Assembly (NCBI RefSeq): GCF_000426465.1
Contig: NZ_KE384527.1
Span: 1-64,000 of the forward strand
From: Epilithonimonas caeni DSM 17710
GTDB lineage: Bacteria; Bacteroidota; Bacteroidia; Flavobacteriales; Weeksellaceae
DNA length: 64,000 nucleotides
Direction: 5' to 3'
The notes under the pieces were generated by a model. The model saw only the letters and a list, made by a program, of their open reading frames with translations. It did no database searches and was not told the DNA's origin. This document shows, piece after piece, positions 26,602 through 35,371 of the stretch. Numbering within the stretch: the first letter of the stretch is position 1; every line of letters starts with the position of its first letter. Made by a program: the position numbers and the translations under genes.

Positions 26602-27102
26602 ATGAAACTTCTATATCTGCTTTTCGGTTTTATGACGTTATTGGCAAACGCACAGGAAAACTTCGTAAAGATCAATGGCAGTACGAATGTCAACAAGTTT
26701 CAGTGTGTCAACAACAAATTCAAAAATGATGGCGGTGTCTATACCATTTCAGAAAAAAACCTTCCAAACATTGTTTTAAAGGTCGCAGATTTCGATTGCG
26801 GAAACAGAATGATGACCAAAGATTTCCAAAAGATCCTGAATGCTGAAAAGTATCCCAACATGACCATCAAGTTCATCAACTTCGTCAAAAACCAGGAGGG
26901 CTTCAATGCAATAGTAGAGGTAAAAATGATGAACCAAAGCAAGCGATACAATATCGAGTTCGATATAGAAAACAATAAGCTGATCGGGAGGAAGAATGTA
27001 AAATTCAGTGATTTCAACATCACCCCTCCGAAAAAAATGGGCGGAATGATCGTCGTAAAGGATGACCTTGACCTGATCTTCAGCCTGGCAACCAAAATTT
27101 GA
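26602..27102 (+). CDS. Second YceI-like secreted protein
   Basis: I start at the ATG at 26602 (MKLLYLLFGFM), giving 166 aa with a signal peptide cleaved after ANA. The longer frame from a GTG at 26560 has no signal-like start. The mature protein repeats the YceI plan: an early NGSTNVNKFQC strand, LNAEKYPNMTIKFINF and a final FNITPPKKMGGMIVVKDDLDLIFSLA. It is clearly a paralogue of the protein at 24600 but has cysteines (about residues 40 and 68) that the first lacks. It follows the porin terminator by about 95 bases, so it may have its own promoter. Ligand unknown. Confidence 0.85.
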   Translation: MKLLYLLFGFMTLLANAQENFVKINGSTNVNKFQCVNNKFKNDGGVYTISEKNLPNIVLKVADFDCGNRMMTKDFQKILNAEKYPNMTIKFINFVKNQEGFNAIVEVKMMNQSKRYNIEFDIENNKLIGRKNVKFSDFNITPPKKMGGMIVVKDDLDLIFSLATKI

Positions 27103-27176
27103 ACAAATAACTTTTTTCATATAATTAGATTTTTCAGTGCAGCAATGCCAAGGGCTAGAATGGTGTTGCGAATCGA

Positions 27177-27214
27177 GGAACTTGCAGACTCAGCTGCAGG
27201 TTCCTTTTATTTTG
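27177..27214 (+). terminator. Intrinsic terminator after the second YceI gene
   Basis: GGAACTTGCAG (27177-27187) pairs with CTGCAGGTTCC (27194-27204) with one G-U pair and a six-base loop, followed by TTTTATTTTG. Confidence 0.88.
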
Positions 27215-27249
27215 TCGTTTTGCAATTTCCAAATTCGTAAATTTGCATC

Positions 27250-29391
27250 GTGAATATCAATCAAGCAGACCTCAATGAACTAGAATTTCCGGAACTGCTT
27301 TCGGAAATCGCCCCTTTCGCCTACTCGCCAAAAACGGCAGACAAAATAATGGAACTTTGTCCGATGGAAATTGACGAAGCAGAAATCTCGCTGAAGAAAA
27401 CATCGGAATTCCTTACCAGTTTTGAAAGTTCCAACGCCATTCCTTTTGATGAATATGAAGACATCGAAGAGGAGCTGAAACTGATGCTGATAGAAAACTA
27501 CCGATTGGAGAACAGATCTTTTATCAAAATCAAAACAATTACAGAACAGATCGGGAAACTGCAGAAATTCTTCCCACAACTCTCAGAAGTGTTCCCTACA
27601 CTTTTGGAAGAAGTAAAAGACCTGGAGTTTCGGAAAGAAATCATCGATAAGATTGACAAAGTATTCAACCGATTCGGAGAAGTCAAAAGCGAGGCATCTA
27701 CAATCCTTAAAACATTAAGAACCGAAATCCAGCACGCCAGGAAGGCTGTTGATGAAAACTTCAACCGTTCTTTGGCAACCTACTCTGATTTTTTGGAGGA
27801 CATACGAGAAAGCATTATTGATGACCAAAGGGTCTTAGCTGTAAAATCCGGTTTCAAAAAAAGAGTGAACGGCCGCGTTCTAGGAATCTCCAAAACAGGT
27901 TCTATCACTTTTATACAGCCGGAAAGCGTGGTCAAACATTATTTCAAGCTAAAAGAAAATCAGGAAGAAGAGAAAAAAGAGATCGATAAAATCCTAAGGA
28001 AGTTAACGGCAGAATTATCCGAGTTCCAAGTACAGCTTTCAGATTATCAGACTTATATTTTTGATCTGGACCTGATCCGGGCCAAAGCCAAATTTGCCGA
28101 AAAAGTCAACGGAATCCTACCGAAGATCAACAGACATCAGACCCTACGCCTGAAAGAGGCCTATCATCCATTGCTTTGGATCAGGAATAAAAATGAGAAC
28201 AAGGAGATCTTCCCCCAATCACTAACCTTAACGGAACACAACCGAATCATCTGTATCTCCGGGCCAAACGCCGGTGGAAAATCCATTACGCTGAAAACAG
28301 TCGGGTTGCTGCAACTGATGGTCCAGAGTGGTATCCTTGTTCCCTGCCATCCGAAATCCGAAATGTTTTTCTTTGAGAAAATAATGACGGACATCGGCGA
28401 TAATCAATCCATAGAAAATCATTTGTCGACCTACTCTTCCCGACTGAAAAAGATGTCCGGAATGATCCGCGAAGCAGACAATAAAACCTTGCTTTTGATC
28501 GACGAATTCGGAACCGGCTCCGACCCTGAATTGGGTGGTGCCCTGGCAGAAAGTTTTATGGAATATTTCTATGACAAGAAAAGTTTCGGAATCATCACAA
28601 CACATTATACGAACATCAAATTGGTCGTGGAACAGCTTCCTGCGGCTACCAATGCTGCAATGCTTTTTGATGAAAGAACGCTGGAACCGCTTTACAAGCT
28701 GGAGATCGGGCAAGCCGGAAGTTCTTTCACTTTTGAAGTTGCGGAGAAGAACAGAATCCCGAGATTCATTATCAAAAATGCGAGAAAGAAAGTAGAACAC
28801 GACATCGTAAATCTCGATAAAACAATTGTGAAACTTCAGCAGGAAAAATTTGAAGTTGAAAAACTGAAATCCGACCTGTCGGAAAAACGCGATTCGGTAG
28901 AAGACAAACGTGACAATCTTCAAAAGCTGAATGAACAGCTCCAGCAGAAGCTATTCAATTTCCAGAAACTTTACGAAGAAGAACACAGAAAACTGCAATT
29001 CGGAAACAAGATCGAAACCTTTATCGATAGTTATGTGAAAGGCAAATCCCGAAAAGATGTCGTGAAGGATTTCGTGAAAATCCTGGAGCAGGAAAAGTTC
29101 CGGAAACTGGGTACCGACAAAGATGAAAGCAAACGTCTGCAGGTTGTGAAACGCAAGATCACCCAGCAGCTCAAAAAAGAAGATGTCATAGAAAAAATTG
29201 CCGAGACCAACGAAAAGCTGGAAGAAAAACGCAAAGCAGAACGCGCTGTCTGGATGAAAATCGGTCAACGTGTCCGAATCAAGGGAAGTACAAGCGTAGG
29301 AACCATTGAAAAGATCTCGAAAAACAAAGTGATCGTGAATTACGGAACCTTCAAAACCATGATCGATCCCGGAGAATTGGAGAGAATATAA
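27250..29391 (+). CDS. MutS2-family ATPase lacking the Smr nuclease domain
   Basis: The 713-aa protein starts with GTG at 27250; no better ATG is available, and a TAAATTTG element sits only 4 bases upstream, so the mRNA may be nearly leaderless. It is a MutS2-like protein: N-terminal helical/lever region, then the MutS ATPase core with Walker A GPNAGGKSITLK (about residue 338) and Walker B LLLIDEFGTGSDPELGG (about 415), a long coiled coil (500-610), and a small beta domain with RVRIKGSTSVGTIEKI at the end. Canonical MutS2 has about 780 residues and ends in an Smr endonuclease domain; here the protein stops where Smr would begin. It may act in ribosome-collision rescue or recombination control without cutting. 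Confidence 0.88.
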   Translation: MNINQADLNELEFPELLSEIAPFAYSPKTADKIMELCPMEIDEAEISLKKTSEFLTSFESSNAIPFDEYEDIEEELKLMLIENYRLENRSFIKIKTITEQIGKLQKFFPQLSEVFPTLLEEVKDLEFRKEIIDKIDKVFNRFGEVKSEASTILKTLRTEIQHARKAVDENFNRSLATYSDFLEDIRESIIDDQRVLAVKSGFKKRVNGRVLGISKTGSITFIQPESVVKHYFKLKENQEEEKKEIDKILRKLTAELSEFQVQLSDYQTYIFDLDLIRAKAKFAEKVNGILPKINRHQTLRLKEAYHPLLWIRNKNENKEIFPQSLTLTEHNRIICISGPNAGGKSITLKTVGLLQLMVQSGILVPCHPKSEMFFFEKIMTDIGDNQSIENHLSTYSSRLKKMSGMIREADNKTLLLIDEFGTGSDPELGGALAESFMEYFYDKKSFGIITTHYTNIKLVVEQLPAATNAAMLFDERTLEPLYKLEIGQAGSSFTFEVAEKNRIPRFIIKNARKKVEHDIVNLDKTIVKLQQEKFEVEKLKSDLSEKRDSVEDKRDNLQKLNEQLQQKLFNFQKLYEEEHRKLQFGNKIETFIDSYVKGKSRKDVVKDFVKILEQEKFRKLGTDKDESKRLQVVKRKITQQLKKEDVIEKIAETNEKLEEKRKAERAVWMKIGQRVRIKGSTSVGTIEKISKNKVIVNYGTFKTMIDPGELERI

Positions 29392-29392
29392 G

Positions 29393-29416
29393 AAAGCGCA
29401 GATTAATCTGCGCTTT
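29393..29416. terminator. Bidirectional terminator between convergent genes
   Basis: A perfect 24-base palindrome (AAAGCGCAGATT and its complement) with T tracts in both directions sits between the convergent mutS2-like gene and the eRF1-like gene. Confidence 0.9.
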
Positions 29417-29420
29417 TGCC

Positions 29421-29798
29421 TTAGGCATGAAAATGTGATCTCACCTCTTCCAAAACCTGTTGTTCACTGAGTTGAGAATCCGTTCCCAATTTGATATTCA
29501 GATTCTTGTATTGGGGCGTCTCCAGCAGATAATTCCTTAATTCTTCCTGAGAAGTCCCGGGACCAGTGACATATAAATCTGTACTATTGGTAATGATCTT
29601 TTCTATTTCCTTATAGAATTTCACCTTATTGGTCTGTTCTACATTATTTGCCGCATTTTCGCTGGAATTACCGTGCTGGACATCTGCCTTTATGGTATCA
29701 ACCACTGCAAATTCTGTAATTTCCTGCCCATCGTGATTCGTAACAACTATTGCTTTTCTGCCGTCTATCCAAAGTCCGGCCAATTTTTTATCGCTCAT
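29421..29798 (-). CDS. Small eRF1 domain-3-like protein (baeRF-type), tentative
   Basis: The 125-aa product begins LAGLWIDGRKAIVV and later has YKEIEKIITNSTDLYVTGPG followed by ELRNYLLE. This pattern matches bacterial proteins with an eRF1/Pelota domain-3 fold (baeRF families), whose members are linked by others to ribosome-associated stress responses. There is no signal peptide. It is convergent with the MutS2-like gene, which itself belongs to a family now tied to ribosome quality control; that neighbourhood may be chance. The family assignment is from pattern memory and is moderate. Confidence 0.65.
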   Translation of the reverse strand: MSDKKLAGLWIDGRKAIVVTNHDGQEITEFAVVDTIKADVQHGNSSENAANNVEQTNKVKFYKEIEKIITNSTDLYVTGPGTSQEELRNYLLETPQYKNLNIKLGTDSQLSEQQVLEEVRSHFHA

Positions 29799-29870
29799 AA
29801 TCTTATCATTTGAGGATAAAGTTCCAAGTATTGTGCAAATCAGCTGTTAACAGAAGTTAAAAGTTGAAGA

Positions 29871-30482
29871 TCAGTGATAAACATCCTCATACATCACACC
29901 AGCCTCGATCCTGACCGGTAATCTGTTTTCTTCCGGAACGATCGGGCAATTGTAATCAAAAGCGTTGTAGGCACAAAAGGGCTGATAAGATCGATTGAAA
30001 TCCAAGACGATCTCTTTTCCTGCCGGAATTCTCAAATCCATATACCTTCCACCGCCGTAAGTTTCCTTTTCATTGGTCTCATCGCGAAAGGGCAGGAAAA
30101 GATAATCTCTGTACTTATCCATTTTCATCAGGTCCAGACTTTGATATATAGTCAATGTCAACAGTTTTCCGTCCAATTCGAAAGTCGCTTTTCCATATTC
30201 CTGATATTGTTTGAATTTTCCTGAAGAAGTCGGCAACTCGAACGGAACAGGGTTTTCTGTTTTCACAAACTTAGCTGTAACTCGATATTTCAGATCGATC
30301 GGGAAGAACGGATGCTGTTTAAATCGCTTCAGATTATTTCCTCGCAAAGGTGATCCTTTCGGATCCTTATATTCTGCATTCAGTTCTTTTTGGAACTTTT
30401 TTATCGATGCAATATTTTCTTTTTCGGTCTGAGCATTCAGAAACAAAGATAATAGGATGAATAGGAAACTTATTTTTTTCAT
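29871..30482 (-). CDS. DUF1684 secreted protein
   Basis: Start taken at the ATG at 30482 (MKKISFLFILL), 203 aa, which gives a proper signal peptide ending LNAQ. The body has the DUF1684 pattern: FPIDLKYRVTAKFV, GKATFELDGKLLTLTIYQS, YLFLPFRDETNEKETYGGGRYMDL, then FNRSYQPFCAYNAFDYNCPIVPEENRL. Members of this family are found in many bacteria and archaea with no known reaction. The strictly conserved YN..YNCP core suggests a metal or ligand site. It is transcribed alone, between two other minus-strand genes. Confidence 0.88.
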   Translation of the reverse strand: MKKISFLFILLSLFLNAQTEKENIASIKKFQKELNAEYKDPKGSPLRGNNLKRFKQHPFFPIDLKYRVTAKFVKTENPVPFELPTSSGKFKQYQEYGKATFELDGKLLTLTIYQSLDLMKMDKYRDYLFLPFRDETNEKETYGGGRYMDLRIPAGKEIVLDFNRSYQPFCAYNAFDYNCPIVPEENRLPVRIEAGVMYEDVYH

Positions 30483-30553
30483 AGTTTTTATTAAATACAA
30501 AGTTCACAAATTTTTACACAAGGCTCATAAAAATAACAGAGTGTTATTGGTTG

Positions 30554-31687
30554 TTAACTTTCTTCACTGGTTTTGTTAGATTTCAGTTCAGCTTTTTTCT
30601 TCTGAAAATATTTATCAAAAGTCGATTTGAAAACCGGAACTTCATCATCTTCTCCCATTAGGAATCCCCAAGACTGCAGACCTTCTACCCTATCAAAAAT
30701 AATTTTCAGGATCGCCAAAACCGGAATCGTCAAAAACATCCCTGCTATTCCCCACAGCATCTCGCCGATGACCAAACCAATGATCACGATCAGGGAATTG
30801 ATCTTCACTTTGGACCCTACTACTCTTGGCATTATGATATTCCCGTCAATTGCGTGAATCACAACGATCGCGATCACAATAAACAAAACGTGACTGATCC
30901 CAGAGGTTGCAAACGTAATCAAAGCACCAATCAGCAAAGCAATAAAAATCCCGATATAAGGAAGAATGTTCAGAATTCCCGTGATGATCGCCAGCATAAA
31001 ATTATATTTGACCCCGATAATCGTATAAGCAATAAGTGACAAAATCGTCACGATGATCATCTGCAAAAACAATCCGACCAGATATTTTTTCACCATAAAC
31101 TGAATGCTGTGAACCACTTCAAAAACTGTCTTGTGATGTGTTTCTGTAAAACTTGCGACCAGGAATTTCAAAAGATGTGTTCTGTACAAAAGGAAAAATA
31201 AAGCAAACAAAAATGTAAAGCCTGTCAGCATCAAGATATAACCAATCGATCTCAATGCCCTTTCCAAAATAGCAGTTCCGGTACTGATGGATCTTTTTGC
31301 CGTGTCATTCAGATATTCCAACTGGTCGCGTCTCCTGACTCCGAAAGTTCTGGAGATCCAGCTTTGCAAATCATCCGTCAAAGTAATAAACTGTTTCTGG
31401 AACTGGGGCCAATCATTCGATAATTTTGCTACCTGTATGGAGATGCCGTAAATCACACCTCCAATAATTGCCAATGCCAAAAGACTTGCTACAATAGAAG
31501 ACAAACTCCTCGGAAACCTCAGTCTCTTTTCCATAAAACGGGAAAGTGGGGTCAACAATATCGCAACGAGCAGTCCCAAAATCATCGGAACAAAAATCTG
31601 CTCACCAATAATGGCCAAAAATCCCAGAACAACAATACTGATGAGTATACAAGATAATTTGAGATAAAAAGGATAAGTTTGCTTCAT
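30554..31687 (-). CDS. AI-2E family (PerM-like) transporter
   Basis: The 377-aa inner-membrane protein has eight or so transmembrane segments in two groups (about residues 10-90 and 155-330) divided by an amphipathic region (about 95-145). The C-terminal motif VVIHAIDGNIIMPRVVGSKVKINSLIVIIG with ILKIIFDRV is diagnostic of the AI-2E/PerM/YdiK family. Despite its name, most members are not shown to export autoinducer-2; some are Na+/H+-type exchangers. It is a single gene here, so its substrate cannot be inferred from neighbours. Confidence 0.9.
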   Translation of the reverse strand: MKQTYPFYLKLSCILISIVVLGFLAIIGEQIFVPMILGLLVAILLTPLSRFMEKRLRFPRSLSSIVASLLALAIIGGVIYGISIQVAKLSNDWPQFQKQFITLTDDLQSWISRTFGVRRRDQLEYLNDTAKRSISTGTAILERALRSIGYILMLTGFTFLFALFFLLYRTHLLKFLVASFTETHHKTVFEVVHSIQFMVKKYLVGLFLQMIIVTILSLIAYTIIGVKYNFMLAIITGILNILPYIGIFIALLIGALITFATSGISHVLFIVIAIVVIHAIDGNIIMPRVVGSKVKINSLIVIIGLVIGEMLWGIAGMFLTIPVLAILKIIFDRVEGLQSWGFLMGEDDEVPVFKSTFDKYFQKKKAELKSNKTSEES

Positions 31688-31783
31688 ACTATTAATTTAC
31701 AATTCTTGAATTTATAAAATATTTCACCACATAGTTTTTGTGACCTTAAAGAATAAATAGCTATTATCTAGGTGATTTTAAAA

Positions 31784-32482
31784 TCATTTCCCAATCAAAA
31801 AAACAGCCGGAACCTTATGTAATTCCGGTTTTTCTTTTTTCCAATCGTTGATGGTTTTTGTTCTTATAAATTCGGTTTCCGGGTCATTGATATTGGCAGC
31901 GATGCACAATTTCGTATTCGGGGCCAGAAATCTGGTCAAATCATCGAACAATGGATTATTTCTGTAAGGTGTCTCCATAAATATCTGCGTGAATCCAGTC
32001 TTCTCAACCAGATTTTCCAGATGCTGGATCTCCTTTTTCTTCTTATCTTTCTCAATCGCCAAGTAGCCGTTGAAAGAAAACTGCTGTCCATTAAACCCAC
32101 TTGCTATCAAAGCCAATACAAATGAACTTGGTCCGTTGACAGGGACCACTTTGATATTATTTTTGTGAGACCAGCCTACCATAATATTTCCCGGGTCGCC
32201 GATGCAAGGCAGACCGGCTTCTGATAACAGTCCGAAATCAACACCTTCTTTCATCAGTTTTTGTGCTTCCTTCAAGTCTGCTGTTTCAGAATATTTGTCG
32301 AGGAGAAACAATTTGAGCTCCGGCTGTTTCTTTTCCGGCGCAAAGAATCTGATGACCTTTCTGGCTGTTTTCTCGTTCTCCACAAAGTAATGGTCGACAT
32401 TCATAATAATGTCTTTGATTGTCGGCGCAAAATAATCAACAGGAGAATTTTCTGAAAGATAAGCAGGTAAAAGGTATAGCAT
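31784..32482 (-). CDS. RsmI-like SAM-dependent methyltransferase
   Basis: I start at the ATG at 32482 (MLYLLPAYLSEN), 232 aa. It has the tetrapyrrole-methylase fold seen in RsmI: a DHYFVENEKTARKVIRFF segment, GLLSEAGLPCIGDPGN (the GxPxxxDPG motif), VPVNGPSSFVLALIASG and FMETPYRNN. RsmI 2'-O-methylates C1402 of 16S rRNA. This form is shorter than classical RsmI, with its N-terminal Rossmann glycine region changed, so its target is uncertain. In flavobacteria a gene of this kind usually lies close to dnaA and a low-Mr phosphatase, and both are nearby here. Confidence 0.85.
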   Translation of the reverse strand: MLYLLPAYLSENSPVDYFAPTIKDIIMNVDHYFVENEKTARKVIRFFAPEKKQPELKLFLLDKYSETADLKEAQKLMKEGVDFGLLSEAGLPCIGDPGNIMVGWSHKNNIKVVPVNGPSSFVLALIASGFNGQQFSFNGYLAIEKDKKKKEIQHLENLVEKTGFTQIFMETPYRNNPLFDDLTRFLAPNTKLCIAANINDPETEFIRTKTINDWKKEKPELHKVPAVFLIGK

Positions 32483-32504
32483 TTTTAATTTATTATTTAT
32501 GTTA

Positions 32505-32615
32505 TGTTCCTTTGCCTTGAAACAAAAGAACCAAAAATTCAAGACCGTGGAAACGGAAGGCGGATCAAACTGCCAACCTAATGCAGTGGCTCGACGTAGT
32601 CAAATCCTAACAATT
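32505..32615. repeat. Intergenic dispersed-repeat-like element
   Basis: The gap before the symporter gene contains a segment (TTTGCCTTGAAACAAAAGAACC and following CAAAAATTCAAGACCG, near 32510-32548) that I recall as a recurrent intergenic unit in Chryseobacterium-type genomes. Its GC and repeat-like character differ from the surrounding AT-rich spacer. No function is known. Confidence 0.35.
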
Positions 32616-32621
32616 ACAAAT

Positions 32622-33899
32622 TTAGTTCAAAACTTCTTTCAATCGGTCTTTGTCCAATCGATTTTCCCAATTGGAAACGACCACCGTTGCCACGGCATTC
32701 CCTATAACATTGGTCAAAGCGCGGCATTCCGACATAAATTTGTCAATCCCGAGAATCAAGGTCATCCCGGCAATCGGGACTTCTGGAACGACCGCCAAAG
32801 TCGCCGCCAATGTGATAAATCCTGCACCTGTAACCCCAGCCGCGCCTTTGGAGCTCAGCATGGCCACTAAGAGCAAACCAAGCTGATGTTCCAAAGTCAA
32901 ATCGATATTGCAAGCCTGCGCGATAAACAACGCCGCCAACGTCATATAAATATTGGTCCCGTCGAGATTAAAAGAATAACCGGTCGGAACAACCAGACCC
33001 ACAACGCTTTTGTCACAGCCCGCATCTTCCATTTTCTTCATCAATCCGGGAAGTGCCGGTTCGGAAGAGCTTGTTCCCAAAACCAGAAAAATCTCTTCTT
33101 TGATATACTTCAGAAACTTGAAAATATTGAATCCGTTATACCACGCCACACTTCCCAAGATCAAAATGACAAACAATGCCGAAGTCACATAGAATGTGCC
33201 GACAAGCATCCCCAGATTTTTGAGCGATCCCACACCATATTTTCCAATCGTGAAAGCCATTGCCCCGAAAGCGCCGATCGGAGCAAGTTTCATCAAAATC
33301 TCCACCACCTTGAAAATCGGAATCGTCAAAGCCTGAAGAAAACCGAAAACGGGATAACTTTTTTCTGAAGTTAACGCCAAAGCAACTCCAAATAAAATCG
33401 CTACCAGCAAAACCTGCAAAATATTGTCACCAGTCAACGGGCTGAACAAAGTCTCGGGAATAATATTGAAAATAAAACTGACCAAAGAGCTATCATGTGC
33501 CGCTTTTACATATTTCTCAACTTCTGCACCGTTCAGAGAATTCGGGTCGATGTTAAGACCTTTCCCCGGCTGAACAATATGACTGACAATCATCCCGATT
33601 ATCAAAGCCAAAGTTGAAAATGTAAAAAAGTAAATGAATGCTTTTCCGGCAACTCTTCCGACTTTTTTCAAATCACTCATTCCAGCAATTCCTGTAGAAA
33701 CGGTCAAGAAGATCACAGGTGCAATGATCATTTTGACAAGTTTGATAAACCCTTCACCGAGAGGTTTCATTTTCTCGCCCAAGTCGGGATAAAAATAACC
33801 GAGAGAAACACCAAAAATAATCGCAATCAGAACCTGGATATAGAGCAACTGATAGAATTTTTTCGGTTTTACAGATTTTTGTTCGATGTCCAAATTCAT
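32622..33899 (-). CDS. Dicarboxylate/amino-acid:cation symporter (DAACS family)
   Basis: The 425-aa protein has the eight-helix plus two-hairpin topology of the DctA/GltP family. Hallmarks are the serine-rich hairpin [17 protein letters not shown] (about residue 275), the [18 protein letters not shown] helix (substrate and cation site) and [20 protein letters not shown] (second hairpin). It imports C4-dicarboxylates or glutamate/aspartate with Na+ or H+. The usual SSSETALP reads SSSEPALP. It stands between the RsmI-like methylase and the phosphatase, reading the same way as both. Confidence 0.93.
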   Translation of the reverse strand: MNLDIEQKSVKPKKFYQLLYIQVLIAIIFGVSLGYFYPDLGEKMKPLGEGFIKLVKMIIAPVIFLTVSTGIAGMSDLKKVGRVAGKAFIYFFTFSTLALIIGMIVSHIVQPGKGLNIDPNSLNGAEVEKYVKAAHDSSLVSFIFNIIPETLFSPLTGDNILQVLLVAILFGVALALTSEKSYPVFGFLQALTIPIFKVVEILMKLAPIGAFGAMAFTIGKYGVGSLKNLGMLVGTFYVTSALFVILILGSVAWYNGFNIFKFLKYIKEEIFLVLGTSSSEPALPGLMKKMEDAGCDKSVVGLVVPTGYSFNLDGTNIYMTLAALFIAQACNIDLTLEHQLGLLLVAMLSSKGAAGVTGAGFITLAATLAVVPEVPIAGMTLILGIDKFMSECRALTNVIGNAVATVVVSNWENRLDKDRLKEVLN

Positions 33900-33937
33900 A
33901 AAAAGACTTATCTTACAAATTTAGAATTGTTTATGAA

Positions 33938-34378
33938 TCATATCGTGTTGTTCCTGATTTTTTCTGCAATTATTTCACAGGAATCATTGAGCATTTTGTA
34001 AACCTTCTCAAAACCGTCGATGCCGCCGAAATACGGGTCCGGAACTTCCAAATCGTTATCGAGAATCAATCGGATCTTATGTTTTTGAGAATCGTTCGCC
34101 ATCTTCAGGACATCTTTGTAATTGTTTTTGTCCATACAGAAGATCAAATCAAAGTCATCCAAATCCGATCTTTTGATCGGTCTCGATCTTTGCATCGAGA
34201 TATCGATCCCGTTTTTGGAAGCTGTTTTTACAGAACGTTCGTCAGGACCGCTCCCTTCGTGGTAATTGATCGTTCCTGCACTGTCCACAAAATAGCTGTC
34301 ATCGAGTTTTGACCTCAAAATCCCCTCAGCTAAAGGACTTCTGCAAATATTTCCAAGGCAGACCATTAAAATTTTCAT
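33938..34378 (-). CDS. Low-molecular-weight protein-tyrosine phosphatase
   Basis: The 146-aa protein opens MKILMVCLGNICRSPLAEG, the low-Mr PTP P-loop (Cys7, Arg13). The general-acid loop VPDPYFGG is present near residue 118. It hydrolyses phosphotyrosine or small phosphoesters in the cytoplasm. In flavobacteria this gene usually sits right beside dnaA; here the arsenic operon lies between them. It is divergent from arsR, 112 bases away; although arsenate reductases share its fold, it lacks the extra cysteine motif, so I regard it as a housekeeping phosphatase. Confidence 0.9.
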   Translation of the reverse strand: MKILMVCLGNICRSPLAEGILRSKLDDSYFVDSAGTINYHEGSGPDERSVKTASKNGIDISMQRSRPIKRSDLDDFDLIFCMDKNNYKDVLKMANDSQKHKIRLILDNDLEVPDPYFGGIDGFEKVYKMLNDSCEIIAEKIRNNTI

Positions 34379-34459
34379 CGTAAAGTGAAGTATAAATTAT
34401 CAAGTTCAATTTATTAATTTAAAAATTAATCCCAAAAATTATTTGCCAATAAAATAATA

Positions 34460-34478
34460 ATCGTAATATTGCAATATT
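34460..34478. promoter_or_regulatory. ArsR-type operator in the arsR promoter
   Basis: The 14-base perfect palindrome AATATTGCAATATT (34465-34478) lies 12 bases before the arsR ATG and is preceded by ATCGT. The same 17-base unit recurs at 34839-34855. ArsR/SmtB repressors bind such imperfect AT-rich palindromes. Confidence 0.65.
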
Positions 34479-34490
34479 AAATTATTAAAT

Positions 34491-34817
34491 ATGGGAGCAA
34501 CCAAAACAGAACATTTCACAGCGCAGCAAAACAGGATCGCCAATATTGCCAAAGCACTTGGACATCCTGCGAGAATTGCCATTATCGAATATCTGATGAA
34601 GGTCAATGAATGTATCTGCGGAGACATTGTGAATGAGCTTCCCTTGGCCCAGCCGACCGTTTCCCAGCATCTGAAGGAACTTAAAAACGCAGGAATCATC
34701 AAAGGAAATATTGAAGGAAATTCTATCTGCTATTGCATTGATGAAAAAGCGATTGAAGTTCTGAATGCCTATTTCTCGAAAATCATTGAAACGGTCTCCA
34801 AAACAAAATGCTGCTAA
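34491..34817 (+). CDS. arsR: ArsR-family arsenic-responsive repressor
   Basis: The 108-aa protein is a winged-helix repressor of the ArsR/SmtB family, with recognition helix PLAQPTVSQHLKELKNAGI. Candidate As(III)-binding thiols are Cys41 and Cys43 (ECICGDI, the alpha-3 position of ELCVCDL sensors), Cys80 and Cys82 (SICYCID) and a terminal Cys107-Cys108 pair. It would repress its own operon and release DNA on binding arsenite. It is the first gene of the ars cluster; operator-like palindromes lie before it and before the next gene. Confidence 0.93.
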   Translation: MGATKTEHFTAQQNRIANIAKALGHPARIAIIEYLMKVNECICGDIVNELPLAQPTVSQHLKELKNAGIIKGNIEGNSICYCIDEKAIEVLNAYFSKIIETVSKTKCC

Positions 34818-34838
34818 ACATTTTTTTGAAAACAACCA

Positions 34839-34855
34839 TCGTAATATTGCAATAA
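34839..34855. promoter_or_regulatory. Second copy of the ArsR-type operator
   Basis: ATCGTAATATTGCAATA repeats, base for base, the unit at 34460-34476. It lies in the arsR-DUF6428 gap, 27 bases before the next ATG, so the downstream genes may have their own regulated promoter. Confidence 0.65.
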
Positions 34856-34881
34856 AACATTAAATTTAAAATATCAATCTT

Positions 34882-35355
34882 ATGACATTAGAACAAATCA
34901 AGGAAATTCTGCTAACATTGGAGAATGTAGAATTTCAACTGGAAAACGGAACATTTGTACCTGAACATTTTCACGTCACTGAAATAGGGATTATTAACAA
35001 AAACTTCATTGATTGTGGCGGAACAATCCGAAACGAGAAGGTTGTGAACTTCCAACTTTGGAATGCCGATGATTATGAACATCGTTTAAAACCGAGAAAA
35101 TTACTTAATATTATTAATCTATCGGAAGAAAAACTGGGTATCGAAAATTCTGAAATCGAAGTAGAATATCAAGCTGATACCATTGGAAAATACGATCTGG
35201 GGTTCAACGGACAACATTTCATCCTTAAGAACAAAACGACAGCGTGCTTAGCACAAGATGCTTGCGGAATTCCTGCGGAAAAAACAAAGAGAGACCTATC
35301 TGAACTCAAAGCAAATCCTGCCAATTCCTGTACACCCGGAAGCGGATGTTGTTAA
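34882..35355 (+). CDS. DUF6428 arsenic-operon protein with cysteine-rich tail
   Basis: The 157-aa protein is of a family found beside arsenic genes in Bacteroidota (DUF6428 as I recall it), with no known biochemistry. The N-terminal 100 residues include VPEHFHVTEIGIINKNFIDCGG and VNFQLWNADDYEHRL. The C-terminus carries thiols in the pattern CLAQDACG followed by SCTPGSGCC at the very end, suited to binding arsenite or another soft metal. It may act as an arsenite chaperone or scavenger for ArsC and the exporter; this is inference. It lies 16 bases before arsC. Confidence 0.85.
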   Translation: MTLEQIKEILLTLENVEFQLENGTFVPEHFHVTEIGIINKNFIDCGGTIRNEKVVNFQLWNADDYEHRLKPRKLLNIINLSEEKLGIENSEIEVEYQADTIGKYDLGFNGQHFILKNKTTACLAQDACGIPAEKTKRDLSELKANPANSCTPGSGCC

Positions 35356-35371
35356 CTAAAAGCATAGAAAA

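Noticed and set aside
28228-28923. Open frame of 231 codons on the minus strand opposite the mutS2-like gene
   Set aside because: It covers the conserved ATPase core on the other strand; the Phe/Arg/Asp-rich translation is typical of an antisense shadow.
33938-34378. Low-Mr phosphatase as a member of the ars operon
   Set aside because: It is divergent from arsR, lacks the ArsC redox cysteines, and in flavobacteria belongs with dnaA and the RsmI-like gene.
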